From contig JBHGNT010000002.1 in assembly GCA_043228905.1 (NCBI GenBank), forward strand, positions 3,410,001 through 3,474,000: a DNA stretch of 64,000 nt, given 5' to 3'. This document shows, piece by piece, positions 61,501 to 64,000 of this stretch (position 1 is its first letter; the number at the start of each line of letters is the position of its first letter). A program made the translations under genes and the position numbers. Origin of the DNA: Azolla caroliniana. Its lineage: Eukaryota > Polypodiophyta. Under the pieces are notes generated by a model that saw nothing but the letters and a program-made list of their open reading frames with translations, did no database searches and had not been told where the DNA came from.

Positions 61501-63554
61501 ATTCTTGTCCATGTGAAGCTCGCTGCATTTGTCTCCGAAAGGGTGCCTTGTACTCTCATTGGAGATCCGGGCCGGATACGCCAAATTCTTGCAAATCTTG
61601 TCGGTAATTCTGTGAAGGTAATAAGCTGCTATTATTGAATGTTATATAGAAACCTTTGATAAGGGGTTTTTTCTGACAAAATGTTGCTCTATTTCCAGTT
61701 TACCGAGCGAGGCCACATATTTGTTTGTGTTCACTTGTCTGAGGATATTGAGTCTGTCCAGATAGAAAGTGAAGATTCATCAAAGGAAACAGTGTCGGAT
61801 TGTGCTTCTACCTCTACGTTAAGTGGCTACTCTGCTGCAAATAGGAGGAGTAGTTGGGATCTCTTTGAAATCTTACTTGCTCATGAAAGCTCGAAAGCCT
61901 TAATTCACGGTGAACTGCAATCCTCTGAAGTTAAGCTTTTCATTAGTGTTGAAGATACGGGGATAGGCATTCCTTCACAAGCACAAAAAAGGATATTTAA
62001 GCCTTTTATGCAGGTGGATAGCTCGACATCTCGGATGCATGGAGGTACAGGGATTGGGTTGAGCATAAGTAACTGCCTTGTGAACTTAATGGGTGGACAA
62101 ATGGGATTCGACAGCATTGAGAATGTTGGTTCAACCTTCACATTCACAATTGTCCTACGAAGTGGTCACCTTGCATTAACCTCAATAGATGAAAAGAGTA
62201 AAGTTTGCTCAAATGAAACTCTACCTATGAAGTTCAAAGGCATGAAAGCTCTGGTAGTTGATGGAAGGCCCCTAAGATCTGAAGTAACCAAACAACACTT
62301 GCAAAGACTAGGAATCCGAGTGAGAACGATAACGGATTCCAAACTTGCTGTCAATATGCTATGCAACAGAAGCAATCTGAGGTCTGCATTTGTTGTGTAT
62401 AGTAATTTGCATAGAATTGTTTCATAGATTCTACAGTTTGTTTGTGTTAGTTTTCTGCATAGGATTTTTTATGTAGTTGCTAAATCTGACGGTATGCGTT
62501 TACTTGATTTGATGTAGCTCAATTGGAGACTTTCACATGGTTCTTGTAGACAAAGATGCTTGGGGAGTTTCCACAGGGTTGAATTTCCCTCTTGTTGTGC
62601 AAGAAGAATCCGAGCAGAAGAAGCTCCGAATGGTGTTTCCGAGAAGAGGAAGGAGATATCCAAAGATGATTCTTATTGCGACCCACATGTCGAATGCCGA
62701 GATTGAGAGGGCGAAGATAGTTGGTTATGTAGACACTGTTATAATGAAGCCATTGCGAGCGAGTATGATGGGGGCATGTCTCGAGCAAATCCTACTCTTG
62801 GGTAGTAATGTCAAGACAGGTGGAGGTCTCGTTGAAAAAGCAACAAACTTGTGTCAGCTTTTGTCGGGGAGATTAATCCTGGTTGTCGATGATAATCGAA
62901 TAAACCGTCTTGTAGCTGCTGGAGCATTGAAAAAATATGGTGCTGATGTTGAGTGTGCCGAGAGCGGAAAAGATGCCATTACAAAGCTTCATCCACCGCA
63001 TGCATTTGATGCTTGCTTCATGGACATTCAAATGCCGGAAATGGATGGGTTAGTTAAATGTTTTCTGAACAGTAACTAAATCAATACATACAAAGTTTGC
63101 CCCACTTGCAACTACCCAAGAGGGGGGGGGGGGGGGGACACAAATCCTTTGTCATGTAGGACAATTCCCTATTTGTCTTATGTATGGACAAGTTTAACTA
63201 GTCTTGTTGATATGAATTAAAGCCTGTAAATGAATCTACTGATTAATTAAACACTTAGGTTTACTAAATTTGGTTTTTAGGTTCGAAGCAACCCAAAAGA
63301 TCCGAGAGATGGAAGCAATGGCCAATAGTAGTGCACCTGAACATGAAGGCTGTTCCATGATGGGCAATACAAAGAATAAGAAGAAATGGCATGTGCCCAT
63401 ACTTGCAATGACGGCCGATGTTATTCAAGCTACTTACGATGAGTGTGTAAGATGTAAAATGGATGGCTTTGTGTCGAAGCCTTTCGAAGAAGAACAACTC
63501 TATAATGCTGTGAGGCAAGTCTTGAAGCCGAGGGGTAATTCTGAGCTTCAGTGA
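58561..63554 (+). CDS. Cytokinin receptor histidine kinase, AHK4/CRE1-like
   Basis: Eleven exons: 58561-59037, 59625-59861, 60063-60232, 60338-60553, 60722-60908, 61002-61053, 61155-61384, 61519-61617, 61699-62381, 62518-63048, 63281-63554; 1,051 residues, close to AHK4. It senses cytokinin at the ER or plasma membrane and starts the His-Asp phosphorelay to HPt and type-B response regulators. Domains: acidic N terminus and a PKPKPK tract; TM1 about 81-103; CHASE ligand domain ([44 protein letters not shown]) to about 367; TM2 about 376-397. The phosphoacceptor is H436 in [13 protein letters not shown]; the N box is LVGNSVKF; ATP lid motifs are DTGIG (642-646) and GGTGIGLS (671-678). A receiver-like domain lacks the acidic pocket. 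The true receiver has D908/D909, phosphoacceptor D953 ([10 protein letters not shown]), the AMTAD Thr and VSKPF Lys, plus a longer loop ([14 protein letters not shown]) before its last part. Intron 4 uses a GC donor. An in-frame TAA at 58,531 fixes the start. AHK4-like rather than AHK2/3 by [13 protein letters not shown] and MLLDTEL. Confidence 0.96.
58757..58785 (+). repeat. CCTAAA hexamer run encoding Pro-Lys repeat
   Basis: Five CCTAAA/CCTAAG units in a row in exon 1 of the receptor encode [10 protein letters not shown] just before TM1 on the side expected to be cytosolic. The positively charged run would strengthen the membrane topology signal. Confidence 0.9.
60554..60721 (+). other. GC-AG intron 4 of the cytokinin receptor gene
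   Basis: Exon 4 ends TGT AG and the intron starts GCAAGT, the strong consensus of the rare GC donor class. The acceptor is TTCTACAG. Joining at these sites gives [12 protein letters not shown], matching the family after the CHASE domain. The nearby GT (AGGCAA|GTATTT) shifts the frame. Confidence 0.85.
63122..63137. repeat. Poly(G) run in receptor intron 10
   Basis: About sixteen G in a row inside the intron between exons 10 and 11. The length may be an assembly estimate. Confidence 0.9.
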
Positions 63555-64000
63555 ATAAGACAACAAAAAGGAAGTTTTGTTCGGTATAAAAGTTCGTGGA
63601 AGGTCTTGAAAGTGCAGTTCCCTTTGAGAAATGTACAAATGTATGTAGACATTATTATATGCACTCCACGATCTCCTATGAATTTGTCTACTCTGATCGA
63701 GTGCACATGATATATTACAAAGTGTTTCTTGCTGGTATCATTAATGGACGCTATTCTGCCATTATTTTAACCTTATGGCCACGTCCGAGAATGATACCAT
63801 CGATATTTCCCTATTAAGGAAAAAAGCTTTCTCATATCTGAGCATTCATTCAATACCAAAGTACCTGAAGTTGTGTGTCAGAGAGACACTGTGGTCCTCA
63901 TGAGTAGCAGTAGTAGCTGAGAACCATGATATATCTGATTTGTAAAGTTGTCCATTTCTTGACATTCTTACTGCAGCAAATACATATCTAATTTTGAGCA
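63555..64000 (+). other. 3' flank of the receptor gene
   Basis: Presumed 3' UTR and flank. No unambiguous AATAAA is seen before the window ends. Confidence 0.5.

Overview
The window is nuclear DNA of a flowering plant. The evidence is five intron-rich protein genes of plant type, among them a CHASE-domain cytokinin receptor, an N-MYC downregulated-like (NDL/SF21) gene and an ATL-type RING-H2 gene. AT-rich intergenic DNA full of decayed LINEs, LTR pieces, hAT MITEs and long microsatellites separates them. I cannot name the species. Gene models were built by hand from GT-AG (and one GC-AG) junctions that keep the reading frame. All exon phases were checked arithmetically.

Layout: (1) 1-5.7 kb, promoter, pyrimidine-rich leader and the 11-exon NDL/SF21 gene (+). 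(2) 5.7-10.2 kb, intergenic with a satellite-like ~150-bp tandem array. (3) 10.2-17 kb, two broken copies of one LINE family (+) flanking an assembly gap and the rearranged remains of an LTR-type element with coiled-coil gag-like reading frames and a probable LTR. (4) 17-21.8 kb, more LINE relics. (5) 19.9-23.2 kb (-), a five-exon gene of unknown function with an Asn-Pro repeat, an acidic tract and coiled-coil exons; a LINE relic sits in its first intron and an hAT MITE lies upstream. (6) 24.3-27.6 kb, LINE 3' end and microsatellite. (7) 28.1-32.1 kb (+), an eight-exon glycerophosphocholine acyltransferase (GPC1/DUF2838) gene. (8) 36.1-37.5 kb (-), a three-exon ATL-type RING-H2 ubiquitin ligase, with decayed tandem copies of its own 5' end upstream. 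(9) 38.4-56.9 kb, gene-poor: microsatellites, LINE 3' ends on both strands, a solo LTR with perfect 5-bp target duplication, a second hAT MITE and several tandem duplications. (10) 57.1-63.6 kb (+), CT-rich leader and an 11-exon cytokinin receptor histidine kinase closest to AHK4/CRE1.

The five genes do not form a pathway. They are ordinary neighbours: signalling (NDL, cytokinin receptor), ubiquitination (ATL), phospholipid remodelling (GPC1) and one unknown. I found no clearly new biological system. The most interesting items are the unknown gene, the two telomere-like hexamer tracts that encode dipeptide repeats, the GC-AG intron and start-overlapping uORF of the cytokinin receptor, the ATL upstream repeats and the inverted junction in the LTR element.
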